From Streptomyces sp. 378 (lineage in GTDB: Bacteria; Actinomycetota; Actinomycetes; Streptomycetales; Streptomycetaceae): DNA of 64,000 nt. The notes beneath the pieces are model-generated. The model did not search any database. It had not been told where the DNA came from and saw only the letters and a list, made by a program, of their open reading frames with translations. Where the stretch lies: the NCBI RefSeq assembly GCF_030124145.1, contig NZ_JASKMS010000017.1, forward strand, positions 121,333 to 185,332, in the 5' to 3' direction. Both the position numbers and the translations under genes were made by a program. Shown one piece after another: positions 63,008 through 64,000 of this stretch (within the stretch, counting starts at the first letter, position 1; the number at the start of each line of letters is the position of its first letter).

Positions 63008-63649
63008 ATGATCGCGACCCCCGACCGTACGCCCCTGCCCAGGGAGTTCTTCGACCGGCCCGTCCTCGATGTCGCCCCCGATCTGCTCGGCCGCATCCTG
63101 GTACGCAGCACCCCGGACGGTCCGATCGCCCTCCGCCTCACCGAGGTCGAGGCCTACGACGGTGCCGACGACCCCGGCTCCCACGCCTTCCGCGGCCGCA
63201 CGGCCCGCAACGGCGTGATGTTCGGTCCGCCCGGTCATGTGTACGTCTACTTCACCTATGGCATGTGGTTCTGCATGAACCTGGTCTGCGGCCCCGAAGG
63301 GAGGGCGAGTGCCGTCCTGCTCCGCGCCGGTGAGATCATCGAGGGCGCCGAGCTGGCCCGCACCCGTCGACTCTCGGCCCGCAACGACAAGGAACTGGCC
63401 AAAGGCCCGGCCCGGCTCGCCACGGCCCTGAACGTGGACCGCTCCCTGGACGGCACGGACGCGTGCACCACCGACGACACCCCGCTGCGCATGCTGTCCG
63501 GCACCCCCGTGCCCTCCGACCAGGTACTCAATGGTCCCCGCACCGGTGTCGGCGGTGACGGGGCCGTGCACCCCTGGCGCTTCTGGGTGGCCAACGACCC
63601 GACGGTGAGCCCGTATCGCGCCCATGCGCCCAGGCGCCGCCGAAGTTGA
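63008..63649 (+). CDS. DNA-3-methyladenine glycosylase (AAG/MPG family)
   Basis: A 213-residue base excision enzyme: LGRILVRSTPDGPIALRLTEVEAYDGADDPGSHAFRGRTARNGVMFG, then GHVYVYFTYGMWFCMNLVCGPEG, and LAKGPARLATAL. Active-site Glu in TEVEAY and Tyr in YFTYGM. Ends three bases into the -35 of the downstream rRNA promoter. Confidence 0.94.
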   Translation: MIATPDRTPLPREFFDRPVLDVAPDLLGRILVRSTPDGPIALRLTEVEAYDGADDPGSHAFRGRTARNGVMFGPPGHVYVYFTYGMWFCMNLVCGPEGRASAVLLRAGEIIEGAELARTRRLSARNDKELAKGPARLATALNVDRSLDGTDACTTDDTPLRMLSGTPVPSDQVLNGPRTGVGGDGAVHPWRFWVANDPTVSPYRAHAPRRRRS

Positions 63650-63674
63650 CGCGCCCCGCCAGGGTGCGTAATGT
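63646..63674 (+). promoter_or_regulatory. rRNA operon promoter (upstream)
   Basis: TTGACG (63646-63651), a 17-base spacer and TAATGT (63669-63674) make a near-ideal vegetative promoter. The -35 overlaps the TGA stop of the glycosylase gene (63647-63649). Confidence 0.75.
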
Positions 63675-64000
63675 AGTCCGAGCCGTTGAGCCGGGTATGG
63701 CTATCGCCAGCAACCGGAAACGGCCAAACCACTACTCAGCGACTCCCCTCAGCAGGGGTGAATTCAGCGTGCCCGCATGTCTGAATTCGACGCCGACGGA
63801 CTCGATTATGAGTCGGACGGGGAATCGACTAACGTAGTGAATGTCGAGAGGCCGACGAGCGAAAGCCCGGGCCGAACGGCAAATCCCGCCGACAGGGAAT
63901 CGGATCGAAAAGGATCTGATAGAGTCGGAAACGCAAGACCGAAGGGAAGCCCGGAGGAAAGCCCGAGAGGGTGAGTACAAAGGAAGCGACCGTTCCTTGA
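63675..64000 (+). other. rRNA operon promoter/leader region (16S gene beyond right edge)
   Basis: The last 80 bases (GAAGGGAAGCCCGGAGGAAAG... and ...GGGTGAGTACAAAGGAAGCG) match the typical Streptomyces rrn leader, including the processing stem. TAGAGT (63920-63925) and TAACGT (63830-63835) are candidate further -10s. Two inverted repeats, GAATTCAG/CTGAATTC (63760-63788) and GACTC/GAGTC (63799-63814), lie in the promoter stretch. Short reading frames here are spurious. Confidence 0.85.

Noticed and set aside
63646..63980. Short frames of 63-82 codons at the right edge
   Set aside because: They lie in the rRNA promoter and leader region, which is non-coding.

Overview
High-GC actinobacterial DNA, almost certainly a Streptomyces core-chromosome segment. 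Supporting signs are strong G/C third-position bias, many GTG starts, ATGA/GTGA stop-start overlaps, a chaplin gene, Asp23/AmaP-type envelope genes, a streptophobe-type membrane protein, a FHA-ABC transporter and a Streptomyces-type rRNA leader. From memory, the order chpE / LuxR-kinase pair / SDR-queA / serB / fabI-fabG / tyrS / moaA / S8 proteases / pitH2-cob matches the S. coelicolor SCO18xx region; I could not check this.

Layout. 0-2 kb: cobalamin genes (partial cobQ, cobD) read leftward from a clear cobalamin riboswitch. 2-3.6 kb: a PiT phosphate transporter with a small membrane partner behind a PHO-box-like repeat. 4-11.5 kb: class II aldolase, alpha/beta hydrolase, an uncharacterised protein, VOC protein, an ABC-F ATPase with a possible attenuator leader, a small HTH protein and an enoyl-CoA hydratase. 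11.5-14.7 kb: Asp23/Gls24 envelope cluster. 14.7-20 kb: SDR, then a translationally coupled operon running leftward (Na+/solute symporter, ECF sigma factor, one-TM protein, GH15 hydrolase). 20-22.7 kb: cstA-ybdD carbon-starvation transporter. 22.8-27.3 kb: SURF1, zinc-ribbon, exonuclease and CopD proteins. 27.4-30.5 kb: two tandem secreted subtilases. 30.8-34 kb: DUF485/acetate-type symporter and moaA, whose stop codon lies inside a MITE-like palindromic element. 34-40 kb: small proteins, tyrS and tldD-pmbA. 40-42 kb: fatty-acid synthesis genes fabG-fabI. 42-45.4 kb: FadR-type regulator diverging from a CynX/NimT-type MFS gene with a tiny partner, then sixA. 45.4-52.6 kb: serB, streptophobe protein, FHA-ABC transporter, secreted transglycosylase. 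53-57.1 kb: a divergent queA-like gene with an SDR, a NarL-type two-component pair, and chaplin chpE. 57.3-63.6 kb: uncharacterised protein, ABC ATPase, NfeD-SPFH pair, HNH nuclease, PEBP-like protein, Spo0M and 3-methyladenine glycosylase. 63.65-64 kb: promoter and leader of an rRNA operon whose 16S gene lies beyond the right edge.

Most of the window is ordinary housekeeping and developmental chromosome. No prophage, IS transposase, CRISPR array, tRNA or antibiotic cluster was seen. The most distinctive non-coding signals are the ABC-F leader with mutually exclusive hairpins, the MITE-like element at the moaA stop, interleaved inverted repeats between tldD and fabG, and a 28-bp perfect palindrome behind chpE.
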